Shown in pieces: positions 21,406 to 31,127 of a stretch of 64,000 bases of DNA. The notes below the pieces were generated by a model, which ran no database searches, had not been told where the DNA came from, and worked only from the letters and a program-made list of their open reading frames with translations. The stretch comes from Nocardioides marmorisolisilvae (GTDB lineage: Bacteria > Actinomycetota > Actinomycetes > Propionibacteriales > Nocardioidaceae): contig NZ_RJSG01000001.1 of NCBI RefSeq assembly GCF_003725775.1, positions 62,262 to 126,261 of the forward strand, read 5' to 3'. The position numbers and the translations under genes were made by a program. Position 1 is the first letter of the stretch. Each line of letters begins with the position of its first letter.

Positions 21406-22182
21406 TCAGCGACCGAGACGGCGGTCGCGCAGCGCGTAGGCGCGCACCGCACGCAGGAAGTCGACACGCCGGAAATCGGGCCAGTAGGCCTCGCAGAAGT
21501 AGAACTCGCTGTGGGCGCTCTGCCAGAGCAGGAAGCCGCCGAGGCGCTGCTCGCCCGACGTGCGGATGACCAGATCTGGATCCGGCTGGCCCTTGGTGTA
21601 GAGGTGCTCGGCGATGTGCTCGACGTCGATGACCTCGGCGAGCTCCTCGATGGTCCGGCCCTTGGCGGCCTGGTCCTGGAGCAGCGAGCGGACCGCGTCG
21701 GCGATCTCGCGGCGGCCGCCGTACCCGACGGCGACGTTGACCAGCAGGCCCTCGGCGTCGCGGGTGGACTCCTCGGCGGCCTTGAGCCGCTCGGCGGTCT
21801 CGGCCGGCAGCAGGTCCAGTGCACCCACCGGGTGCAGCCGCCAGCGGTGCTGCTCGGCCAGCGAGGCGACCGCGCCCTCGATCACCCTGAGCAAGCCGTC
21901 GAGCTGCTCCGGCGACCTGTTCAGGTTGTCGGTCGAGAGCAGCCACAGGGTGACGACCTGGACCCCGACCTCCTCGCACCACTCCAGCAGCGGCTCGATG
22001 TTCGCGGCGCCGGCCTTGTACCCGTCGGCCGTGTCGGCCCCGACGGCCTTGGCCCAGCGCCGGTTGCCGTCGAGCATGACCCCGACGTGCTTCGGGATCC
22101 GGTCGGTGGGCATCCGCCGCACCATGCGGGCCTCGTACGCCGGGTAGAGCACCCGTCGGAGTCCACGCTTCCAGTCCGCCAC
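21406..22182 (-). CDS. uppS: Isoprenyl transferase, cis-prenyltransferase family (uppS-like)
   Basis: A 258-residue cis-prenyltransferase that condenses isopentenyl diphosphate onto an allylic primer for polyprenyl carrier lipids. Motifs are the catalytic Asp38 in VMLDGNRRWAK, the TLWLLSTDNLNR segment, VNVAVGYGGRREI, and DLVIRTSGEQRLGGFLLWQSAHSEFYF. The N-terminal extension and the location next to hemolysin III and DUF255 genes match mycobacterial Rv1086, a short-chain (Z,E-farnesyl) enzyme, so the product may be short rather than undecaprenyl. The start is GTG at 22182; TAGCCT (22194-22189) ends 6 nt upstream, suggesting leaderless transcription. Confidence 0.93.
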   Translation of the reverse strand: MADWKRGLRRVLYPAYEARMVRRMPTDRIPKHVGVMLDGNRRWAKAVGADTADGYKAGAANIEPLLEWCEEVGVQVVTLWLLSTDNLNRSPEQLDGLLRVIEGAVASLAEQHRWRLHPVGALDLLPAETAERLKAAEESTRDAEGLLVNVAVGYGGRREIADAVRSLLQDQAAKGRTIEELAEVIDVEHIAEHLYTKGQPDPDLVIRTSGEQRLGGFLLWQSAHSEFYFCEAYWPDFRRVDFLRAVRAYALRDRRLGR

Positions 22183-22271
22183 GTCACCAGGCTACGGCAG
22201 AGACGTGAGCCTCGTTACGATCCCGCCGCGAACCTCGGCGGCGCAACCTACGGTCCCGTAGCCTGGGTTGG

Positions 22272-22993
22272 GTGAAGACCCACCAGCCGGCGCCTGAGAA
22301 GGCTGCGGACAAGGCCGCGGAGCTGACCCACGAGGCGGCCCAGGCCCTGCACGACGCGATGAACGCGGCGAAGCCCAAGCTGCGCGGCTGGCTGCACGCC
22401 TCGTTCTCGCCCCTCGCGCTGGCGGCCGGGATCGTGCTGATCTGCCTGTCCCCCACGGCGGCCACCCGGGTCGGGTCCGCGGTCTTCGCGGCGAGCGCGC
22501 TGCTGCTGTTCACCGTCAGTGGCATCTACCACCGCGGCAAGTGGTCGATGAAGGTGTGGGCGTTCCTCAAGCGCTTCGACCACGCCAACATCTTCGTGCT
22601 GATCGCCGGCTCCTACACGCCCTTCGCGATCACCCTGCTGCACGGCGGCGCGCGGATCGGGATCCTGGTGATCGTCTGGTCCGGGGCGCTGCTCGGCATC
22701 GGCATGAAGATGTTCTGGAAGGGTGCCCCGCGCTGGCTCTCCGCACCGGTCTACATCGCGCTGGGCTGGGCCGCGATCTTCTACGCCGACGACTTCTCCG
22801 ACGGCGGCACCGCCGTGATCACCCTGATCGCGGTCGGCGGCGGTCTGTACACGCTCGGCGGCATCGTCTACGCACTGAAGAAGCCGGACCCGTTCCCGAC
22901 CTGGTTCGGGTTCCACGAGATCTTCCACGTGTTCACGATCGCGGCCTTCGTCTGCCACTACATCGCGGCGTCGATCGCGACCTACCGGCTGCG

Positions 22994-22997
<4 letters not shown>
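22272..22997 (+). CDS. Hemolysin III / PAQR family membrane protein
   Basis: A 241-residue integral membrane protein with about seven transmembrane segments. Family hallmarks: SGIYHRGKW after the first pair of helices, [17 protein letters not shown], and the C-terminal [22 protein letters not shown] with the conserved histidines of the putative metal site. The N-terminus has an Ala-rich helical extension. Despite the name, most homologues have no shown hemolysin activity. TAGCCT (22259-22264) ends 7 nt before the GTG start. The stop overlaps the convergent DUF255 stop within CTAG at 22994-22997. Confidence 0.92.
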
Positions 22998-24988
<1,991 letters not shown>

Positions 24989-25049
24989 TGGTCCAGCCTA
25001 GGTGCAGCGACGTGGCGCCCTGCCGGGCGATCAGCCGTAGGCTGGATCC

Positions 25050-25448
25050 GTGGGCCAGGCGTACAGCATCACCCGCAGCGTCCAGGGGGCGTACGACAGC
25101 GTGCTCGAAGCCGTGCGCGAGGCACTGGTCGACGAGGGCATCGCCATCGTCACCGAGTTCGACATCCGCGAGAGCTTCCTGAAGAACCTCGACGTCGAGG
25201 TGCCGCCGCAGATCATCCTCGGAGCGTGCCAGTCCGGCCTGGCCTACCAGGCGCTCCAGGTCGACCCGTCGATCGCGGTGCTGATCCCGGTCAACGTCGT
25301 CGTCCGGTACGTCGACGAGGAGACCACGATCGTCGAGGCGTTCGACCCGGCGACGATCGCCGGGTTGACCGGCGGCGATGCCGTCCGCCGGCTGGCGACG
25401 GACGCCCGTGCCCGGATCGTGGCCGCGCTGAACTCCCTGGAGAACTGA
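25050..25448 (+). CDS. DUF302 domain protein
   Basis: A 132-residue protein with the whole-length DUF302 fold: 'EALVDEGIAIVTEFDIRE', 'QIILGACQSGLAYQAL' and 'PVNVVVRYVDEETTIVEAFDP'. The family is widespread and of unknown biochemistry. The GTG start has TAGGCT (25038-25043) exactly 6 nt upstream and no ribosome site, so it is probably leaderless. A terminator hairpin follows 20 nt after the stop. Confidence 0.9.
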   Translation: MGQAYSITRSVQGAYDSVLEAVREALVDEGIAIVTEFDIRESFLKNLDVEVPPQIILGACQSGLAYQALQVDPSIAVLIPVNVVVRYVDEETTIVEAFDPATIAGLTGGDAVRRLATDARARIVAALNSLEN

Positions 25449-25467
25449 CCGCTCCCGCGACGTGCAG

Positions 25468-25500
25468 CGAGGGCGACCCCGAGATGAGATCGCCCTCGCC
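25468..25500. terminator. Bidirectional terminator hairpin
   Basis: A perfect 10-bp stem (GCGAGGGCGA at 25468-25477 and TCGCCCTCGC at 25491-25500, 13-nt loop) sits between the convergent DUF302 and Calx-beta genes. Confidence 0.75.
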
Positions 25501-25515
25501 CTGTGCTCCGCCTGA

Positions 25516-27555
25516 CTACTTGATCGTCAGGTGACCCCGCTCGGAGCTGTACTTGCCTCCCGAGGTGTCGACGACAGCGACAACCGTCACGCCCTCGCCC
25601 TTGTTGTAGTGGTGGTTCAACAGAGCCAGGTACCGACCGGAGCTGTTGAGGTGAGTGGCCTTCAGCAGCTGGTAGCCGGATGCCGTGACCCGGTAGATGT
25701 TCACCGGCGCACCGGCCTGGCTCGGCACCGAGGCCACCGACACGCGAAGCCGGCGGTCGGCGGACTGGGACAGGCCCAGGTCCACACGGGTGTCGTCGTT
25801 GACGATCGAGCCGACCGCACTGCCGTCAGCGACGGTCGCACCCACCGCGTCGCTGAGGAAGACGTGCAGGTTCTCGGTCCGCTCGTAGGTCCGGTCCGAC
25901 TTCACGGCGACGCTGAGGTTCGCCGTCGTCGAGCCCGCCGGGATGGTGACCGTGCCCGACGTCGCGGTGAAGTCGCTCGGCGAGGTCGCGGAGCTGTCCG
26001 CCGTCGCGAAGTGAGCCGTGACGTCGACCGCGAACGGCCGGCTCAGCGTGACCGGGAAGGTCAGCGTCGCGCCCTTGTTGCCTTCGGAGACCGATGCGTC
26101 CCCGATGGACAGCGTCGGCTCCGTCGGCTCCAGGTCGAAGCGCTTGCCGGTCACGGTGTGACCAGTCGCGTCGTCGCTCTTCGAGAGGGTGATGTTGTCG
26201 AGGTAGTAGGTGCCGTTCATCTGGCCGGCACCGCCTCCGCCGACCAAGAAGGCCACCCCACCGCGCGGCTGGTCGGGCGCGCTGGCGTCACCGTTCACGA
26301 CGATCCGGGCGTCCGGGTGGGCGACCAGGTAGTCGTTGATCGAGATGCTGTCCGCCGGACCCGGGTCACTGTTGACACCCCAGACGCCGTCGGCGGCGTT
26401 CCAGGTCTGCCAGGCGCTCTGCTGCACCGTGCCGTTGTTGGCCGGGAAGAAGAACAGCGTGTCGTCCGTGGTGCCGTTGTCGTCGTCGTCCAGGCTGAAC
26501 CGCAGGTACACCGGCTGCTGCGGGGTGTCGTTGCCCGTGTTCCCGCGCTGGTACGTGCTGTAGCTGATCGCGCGCAGGTCGCGTAGCAACGTGCCGTCGT
26601 ACTGGGTCGTGCGAAACAGCTCCACCCGGTCCGCGTTCTCGCTCGAGCTCAACGAGAACCGCAGGCTGCCGCCCCCGAGCGGGGGCGTACCCGGGCCGTC
26701 GACCAGTGTCTGGTTCGAGGTCAGGTAGACGTCGTTGTCATAGGCCTGGTGCTTCCAGCCACCGTCGTGCGCGGGGTCGACGGTCACGTCGGTGGTGCCC
26801 CCGCTGACCTCGGACCCACCACCGAGGTCGTACAGGGTGTCCTTGTCGTTCACACCGACGATGACGCGATCGACGAAGTACTCCCCGTTGGTCTGCGGGT
26901 CGGTGTCACCGCCGAGCGAGCCGCCCGCGATGAGCGCCAGCGAACCGGCGTCGTGGTTGGCGTCGTACTTGTCGTTGACCAGGGTCGCGTCCGGGTGCGC
27001 GTCGGCGTAGGCCGCCAGCGTCGTGGTGCCGCCGTTGTCACCGTCGACGTCGATAGTGCCTCCGGCCACGTCCCAGCTCTGCCAGGTGTTGTTCACCGGG
27101 GTGCCATTGTTCGCGGGGTAGAAGAACAGGCTGGCATCGGTGTTGCCGTCGCCGTCGTTGTCGACCGAGAGCCGCAGGTATACCGGCTGCCGGTCGCCCG
27201 AGGTCGTCGGTCGCGCCAGCTCGGAGTACTCCAAGCGGGAGAGGTCCGCGACCTTGACGCCGTCGTAGGCGTCGGTCCGGTAGAGCTCGGTCTGGGCCGA
27301 GGACTCCCCGATCGTGATCTGGTGGCTGCCCGGGCCGAACGGTGCGCGCTGCGGACCGGTGACGTCGGCCTGCTTCGGGGTGAGGTAACCGCCGGTCGGG
27401 AAGTTGTCGTAAGCCTGGGTGTACCAGGCGGACCCGTCAGCGATGGTCGAGGTGTTCTTCGGTTCGGCCGCGAAAGCGGTGATCGCACCGAAGCTGGTGA
27501 GGATGATGCCGCCGGCTGCGAGCAGGCTGAAGCGGCGTCCGAGAGGTGATGGCAA
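25516..27555 (-). CDS. Secreted Calx-beta protein with duplicated N-terminal domain
   Basis: A 679-residue exported protein. I chose a TTG start at 27555 because GGAG lies 6 nt upstream and it begins a clean signal peptide (MPSPLGRRFSLLAAGGIILTSF, TAFAAEP); the frame has no closer ATG or GTG. Two homologous domains of roughly 190 residues follow, each with 'QAYDN...ELYRT-YDG', 'R-QPVYLR-S-D-D-DGN-D', 'FF-PANNGT-W-W', 'AHPDA' and 'G-Y-VD-I'. The many D-x-D-x-D loops suggest calcium binding. Then comes a Calx-beta domain (SEGNKGATLTFPVTLSRP to DAVGATVADGSAVGSIVNDD) and a beta-rich tail. Function unknown; probably surface-associated. Confidence 0.82.
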   Translation of the reverse strand: MPSPLGRRFSLLAAGGIILTSFGAITAFAAEPKNTSTIADGSAWYTQAYDNFPTGGYLTPKQADVTGPQRAPFGPGSHQITIGESSAQTELYRTDAYDGVKVADLSRLEYSELARPTTSGDRQPVYLRLSVDNDGDGNTDASLFFYPANNGTPVNNTWQSWDVAGGTIDVDGDNGGTTTLAAYADAHPDATLVNDKYDANHDAGSLALIAGGSLGGDTDPQTNGEYFVDRVIVGVNDKDTLYDLGGGSEVSGGTTDVTVDPAHDGGWKHQAYDNDVYLTSNQTLVDGPGTPPLGGGSLRFSLSSSENADRVELFRTTQYDGTLLRDLRAISYSTYQRGNTGNDTPQQPVYLRFSLDDDDNGTTDDTLFFFPANNGTVQQSAWQTWNAADGVWGVNSDPGPADSISINDYLVAHPDARIVVNGDASAPDQPRGGVAFLVGGGGAGQMNGTYYLDNITLSKSDDATGHTVTGKRFDLEPTEPTLSIGDASVSEGNKGATLTFPVTLSRPFAVDVTAHFATADSSATSPSDFTATSGTVTIPAGSTTANLSVAVKSDRTYERTENLHVFLSDAVGATVADGSAVGSIVNDDTRVDLGLSQSADRRLRVSVASVPSQAGAPVNIYRVTASGYQLLKATHLNSSGRYLALLNHHYNKGEGVTVVAVVDTSGGKYSSERGHLTIK

Positions 27556-27766
27556 AGGATGCTCCGAGAGACATGCGCGCGTCCGGTGAGTGGTGCCGAG
27601 ACACGACCGGTACGACGCGCGCGAACCTCCCGGTCGGGACGTTTCCGCGGCGGTCTTTTTCACCAACGGCGACTGTTGGACGTTAACAACCATTCACCGG
27701 CGCCGTGGCGAAACGGTCAAACAGCCGAGCTACCGGATCACTTCGGTACTCGAGACGCAGTTCCGG

Positions 27767-28000
27767 TCAGCCGGCGGCGGGGCCGGTCGGACCCTCGTCC
27801 GGCGTCCCGAAGACCCCGGCGTCAGCGTTGCGCTTGGTCTTGTTCAGCTGGCGCACCAGGCTCCAGCCGAGCAGGCCGACCGCGACCGCGAGCCCGAGGA
27901 AGATGAAGAACGCGGGCCACCCGGCCTTCACGTCCTTGTCGGCCGGCGTGGGGTCCGCGGCCAGGACGTGGCTGTGCAGGGTGATCAGGAACGCGTACAT
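27767..28000 (-). CDS. Small single-pass membrane protein downstream of mca
   Basis: A 77-residue protein from the ATG at 28000, with a periplasmic-side N-terminus (HSHVLAADPTPADKD), one transmembrane helix (AFFIFLGLAVAVGLLGWSLV) and a basic cytoplasmic stretch (RQLNKTKRNAD). It lies 20 nt after mca on the same strand, matching the position I recall for the small membrane protein Rv1083 in M. tuberculosis. An association with the mycothiol amidase is possible but unproven. Confidence 0.75.
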   Translation of the reverse strand: MYAFLITLHSHVLAADPTPADKDVKAGWPAFFIFLGLAVAVGLLGWSLVRQLNKTKRNADAGVFGTPDEGPTGPAAG

Positions 28001-28020
28001 GGCCTCATTCTCGCAAACGC

Positions 28021-28890
28021 TCAGCGGATGCCCGCGAAGAGGTCGTCCTCGGGGAGGGAGGACTCCACGAAGCTCTTCACCAGCTCGAAGTCCTCGGTCG
28101 GCCACACCCGCTGCTGGAGGTCCATCGGGATCTGGAAGAAGAACCCGTCCGGGTCGATCTGGGTCGCGTGCGCGATCAGTGCGCGGTCGCGCACCGGGAA
28201 GTACTCGGCGCACGGGACCTTGGTGGTCACCCGGGCGTCCCAGGCGGGGTCGGGCTTCCACTCCTTGAGGCGCTCACCGAAGACCGACTCGATACCGAGC
28301 TCGAGGGCCGCCTCGTGCAGCGCGACGGCCTTGGGTCGGTTGAAGCCGTGCTGGTAGTAGAGCTTGAGCACCTGCCAGGGCTCGCCGGCGTCCGGGTAGC
28401 GGGTCGGGTCGGCGGCGGCCTCGAAGGCCTCCATCGAGATCTTGTGGCACATGATGTGGTCCGGGTGCGGGTAGCCGCCGTTCTCGTCGTACGTCGTCAT
28501 CACGTGCGGCTTGAAGGAGCGGATCAGCCGGACCAGCGGCTCAGCGCCCACCTCGACGTCGACGAGGCCGAAGCAGCCCTCGGGCAGCGGCGGCTTCGGG
28601 TCGCCCTCGGGCCAGCCGGAGTCGACGAAGCCGAGCCAGTCCTGGGTGACGCCGAGGATCTCGCGCGCCGCCTCCATCTCCGCCCGCCGGATCTCGGTGA
28701 TGTTCTCCAGCACCTCGGGGCGGTCCATGTTCGGGTTCAGCACGGACCCGCGCTCGCCGCCGGTGCAGGTCACCACGTGCACGTCGACACCCTGGGCGAC
28801 GTACATCGCCGTGGACGCAGCGCCCTTGCTGGACTCGTCGTCGGGGTGGGCGTGCACGTGCATCAGCCGGAGGCCGGCGTCTTCAGACAT
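28021..28890 (-). CDS. mca: Mycothiol S-conjugate amidase
   Basis: A 289-residue zinc amidase that cleaves mycothiol S-conjugates to a mercapturic acid and GlcN-Ins during detoxification. The metal site is visible as HAHPDDESSKGA near residue 12 and YPHPDHIMCH near 140. The long C-terminal region (GFFFQIPMDLQQRVWPTEDFEL) fits Mca rather than the shorter MshB. I chose the ATG at 28890 over one 9 nt upstream because TAGGAT (28903-28898) lies exactly 7 nt before it, implying a leaderless transcript; the resulting length agrees with mycobacterial Mca. Presence of Mca indicates a mycothiol-producing actinobacterium. Confidence 0.96.
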   Translation of the reverse strand: MSEDAGLRLMHVHAHPDDESSKGAASTAMYVAQGVDVHVVTCTGGERGSVLNPNMDRPEVLENITEIRRAEMEAAREILGVTQDWLGFVDSGWPEGDPKPPLPEGCFGLVDVEVGAEPLVRLIRSFKPHVMTTYDENGGYPHPDHIMCHKISMEAFEAAADPTRYPDAGEPWQVLKLYYQHGFNRPKAVALHEAALELGIESVFGERLKEWKPDPAWDARVTTKVPCAEYFPVRDRALIAHATQIDPDGFFFQIPMDLQQRVWPTEDFELVKSFVESSLPEDDLFAGIR

Positions 28891-28897
28891 GAGGGAC

Positions 28898-28907
28898 ATC
28901 CTAGGAT
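28898..28907. promoter_or_regulatory. Symmetric shared -10 element of mca and DUF4307
   Basis: The perfect palindrome ATCCTAGGAT holds TAGGAT on both strands. On the minus strand it ends 7 nt before the mca ATG; on the plus strand it ends 6 nt before the DUF4307 GTG. One 10-bp site would therefore serve as -10 for two divergent, leaderless transcripts. Confidence 0.6.
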
Positions 28908-28913
28908 TCGGGT

Positions 28914-29300
28914 GTGAGCGACCTTCTGGCGGAGCGGTACGGGAAGCCGAGCCCCCGACGCCGAGCGGTCATCGTGGGAGCAACAACCCTGCTGGCGATC
29001 GTCTTCCTCACCTGGCTCGGCTGGGTAGCGATTTTCCACGGCGACCCGGCGATCGACTCCCAGGTGAGCTCGTTCAACCCGGTCAGCGCGCACCAGATCG
29101 ATGTGAAGCTGGACACCCGCTTCCGCAACGACCACGTCACCGGGAACTGCCTGGTCAGGGCCACGGCAGCCGACCACAGCATCGTCGGCGAGCTGAACTT
29201 GAGCGCGAAGCAGATCCGCGCCGCCGAGGGGCACTGGATCCCGATCCGCACCGAGCGGCGGGCGACCACGGCGGAAGTGATCCGCTGCACCGGGAGCTGA
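28914..29300 (+). CDS. DUF4307 membrane protein
   Basis: A 128-residue protein with a short cytoplasmic N-terminus (LLAERYGKPSPRRR), one transmembrane helix (AVIVGATTLLAIVFLTWLGWVAIF) and an extracytoplasmic beta-rich domain ending in EVIRCTGS. The 'RYG' N-terminus and overall plan match DUF4307, found next to greA and mca in actinobacteria (Rv1081c position). The function is unknown. The GTG start is 6 nt after TAGGAT on the shared palindrome. Confidence 0.88.
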   Translation: MSDLLAERYGKPSPRRRAVIVGATTLLAIVFLTWLGWVAIFHGDPAIDSQVSSFNPVSAHQIDVKLDTRFRNDHVTGNCLVRATAADHSIVGELNLSAKQIRAAEGHWIPIRTERRATTAEVIRCTGS

Positions 29301-29378
29301 CGTTCCCGGAGGCGGCGCTGCACCCGGCGTTGCTAGGCTTGTCTTTTCCCGTTTTCCCTCCGATCGAGGAGTTGTTGC

Positions 29379-29882
29379 ATGACTGCCGCTGAAGAGCGTG
29401 ACGGCATCTGGCTGACGCAGGCCAAGTTCGACGAGCTGACCGCAGAGCTCGAGGACCTACGCGGTCCCGGCCGTGCTTCCGTCGTCGAGAAGGTCAGCCA
29501 GGCCCGCGACGAGGGCGACCTCAAGGAGAACGGCGGCTACCACGCGGCCCGCGAGGAGCTGGGCAAGCTCGACGGCCGGATCGCGCAGCTGGCCGAGATG
29601 CTCAAGAACGCCCGCGTCGGCGAGGCGCCGGCCGACGACGGCATCGTCGAGCAGGGCATGGTGGTCGAGTACCGGTTCGTCGGCGACACCGACACCGAGA
29701 AGTTCCTGCTGGGCGCCCGGGAGATGAAGGGCGACGACGACGACCTCGAGGTCTTCTCGCCGCAGTCGCCGCTCGGGTCGGCGATCGACGGGCACAAGCG
29801 CGGCGAGACCGTCGAGTACGTCGCCCCGAACGGCAAGACGCTGGCCGTCGAGATCGTCGACGCGGTCCCCTACCGCGGCTAG
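29379..29882 (+). CDS. greA: Transcription elongation factor GreA
   Basis: A 167-residue factor that rescues backtracked RNA polymerase by stimulating transcript cleavage. The N-terminal coiled coil carries the acidic tip (QARDEGDLKENGGYHAAREE), and the C-terminal FKBP-like domain ends with SPLGSAIDGHKRGETVEYVAPNGK. The start is supported by GAGGAG upstream of the ATG. A TAGGCT at 29334-29339 is a plausible -10 for a leadered message. The stop codon lies inside a hairpin shared with convergent ilvA. Confidence 0.97.
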   Translation: MTAAEERDGIWLTQAKFDELTAELEDLRGPGRASVVEKVSQARDEGDLKENGGYHAAREELGKLDGRIAQLAEMLKNARVGEAPADDGIVEQGMVVEYRFVGDTDTEKFLLGAREMKGDDDDLEVFSPQSPLGSAIDGHKRGETVEYVAPNGKTLAVEIVDAVPYRG

Positions 29883-29905
29883 CAACGATCGCGGGACGCG
29901 CTAGC
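29878..29905. terminator. Stop-codon hairpin between greA and ilvA
   Basis: Two copies of the self-complementary GCTAGC (29878-29883 and 29900-29905) can pair around a 16-nt loop. Each contains a stop codon, greA TAG and minus-strand ilvA TAG. It is a possible compact bidirectional terminator. Confidence 0.4.
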
Positions 29906-31127
29906 TCTCTGAAGCAGTGACCCGGTAGCCGTGCTCGCGCAGTCGCGTGAGCACGGCTTCTGTGTGCTCGGGGCCGCGCGTCTCCAGCTGCACGTGCACC
30001 TCGACCTCGTCGATCGACAGCGAGCCGGAGGTGCGCTCGTGCACGACCTCGAGGACGTTGGCACCGCAGTCGGCGAGCTCGCCGAGCAGTCGCGCCAGGC
30101 CGCCGGGTCGGTCCGGGATCCGCACCGCGATGTTCAGGTAGCGCCCCGCCGAGGCGAGACCGTGGCGGATCAGCTTCGAGAGCAGCAGCGGGTCGACGTT
30201 GCCACCGGAGAGCACCGCGACCGCCGGGGTCGCGTACTTCTCGGGCTGGTCCAGGATCGCCGCGACCGCAACAGCACCCGCCGGTTCGACGACGAGCTTG
30301 GCGCGCTCGAGCAGCAGCACCAGCGCGCGTGAGATCGATTCCTCGGAAACCGTGACGACCTCGTCGACGAGGCGCTCGATCGCCGCGAACGGGACCTGCC
30401 CGGGTCGGGCGACCGCGATGCCGTCGGCCATGGTGGTCATCGAGGCCAGCGCGACGGGCTCCCCCGCGGCCAGCGAGCCCGGGTACGCCGCGGCTCCTTC
30501 CGCCTGCACGCCGACCAGGCGAACGTCAGGGCGGTGCGCCTTGATCGCGAGCGCGACCCCGGCCACCAGACCCCCGCCCCCGGTCGGCACCAGCACGGTC
30601 GCGGCCTCGGGCGCCTGGGCCAGGATCTCCAGACCGCAGGTCGCCTGGCCTGCGACGATGTCGGCGTGGTCGAACGGGTGGATCAGGACCGCCCCGGTCT
30701 CCTCGGCGTACTCGATCGCCCGGGCCAGGGCCTCGTCGAGGATCGCGCCGTGGAAGACCACCTCGGCGCCGTAGCCGCGGGTGGCGTTGAGCTTGGGGAT
30801 CGGGGCGCCCTCGGGCATGAAGACGGTCGCCTTGATGCCCAGCATCTGTGCGGCCAGCGCGACGCCCTGGGCGTGGTTGCCGGCCGAGGCGGCCACGACG
30901 CCGCGGGCACGCTCGTCGGCCGAGAGGCGGGACATCCGCACGTAGGCGCCGCGGATCTTGAACGACCCGGTGCGCTGGAGGTTCTCGCACTTGAGCAGCA
31001 CCGGGCCGCCGACGAGCGCGGAGAGCCAGCGCGACTCCTCCATCGGCGTGGTGATGGCGACGCCCTCGAGCAGCTCGGCGGCCGCAGCGATCTCGGCGGG
31101 CCCGACCGGTCCGGTCACGTCGGTCAC
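29901..31127 (-). CDS. ilvA: Threonine ammonia-lyase
   Basis: A 408-residue PLP enzyme converting threonine to 2-oxobutanoate and ammonia, the first committed step of isoleucine synthesis. The PLP lysine is Lys57 in GSFKIRGAY; the phosphate loop is PTGGGGLVAG; SAGNHAQGVAL is also conserved. A single ACT domain occupies the last ~75 residues (IAVRIPDRPGGLARLLGELADCGANVLEV), suggesting amino-acid control. The GTG start overlaps the AI-2E transporter stop (GTGA). It is the last gene of a five-gene coupled operon that starts with the metB-type enzyme, whose lyase activity could also make 2-oxobutanoate. Confidence 0.94.
   Translation of the reverse strand: MTDVTGPVGPAEIAAAAELLEGVAITTPMEESRWLSALVGGPVLLKCENLQRTGSFKIRGAYVRMSRLSADERARGVVAASAGNHAQGVALAAQMLGIKATVFMPEGAPIPKLNATRGYGAEVVFHGAILDEALARAIEYAEETGAVLIHPFDHADIVAGQATCGLEILAQAPEAATVLVPTGGGGLVAGVALAIKAHRPDVRLVGVQAEGAAAYPGSLAAGEPVALASMTTMADGIAVARPGQVPFAAIERLVDEVVTVSEESISRALVLLLERAKLVVEPAGAVAVAAILDQPEKYATPAVAVLSGGNVDPLLLSKLIRHGLASAGRYLNIAVRIPDRPGGLARLLGELADCGANVLEVVHERTSGSLSIDEVEVHVQLETRGPEHTEAVLTRLREHGYRVTASES

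Noticed and set aside
27670-27766. tRNA-like stretch upstream of the Calx-beta gene
   Set aside because: No paired acceptor stem or TTCRA T-loop can be built; the resemblance is superficial.
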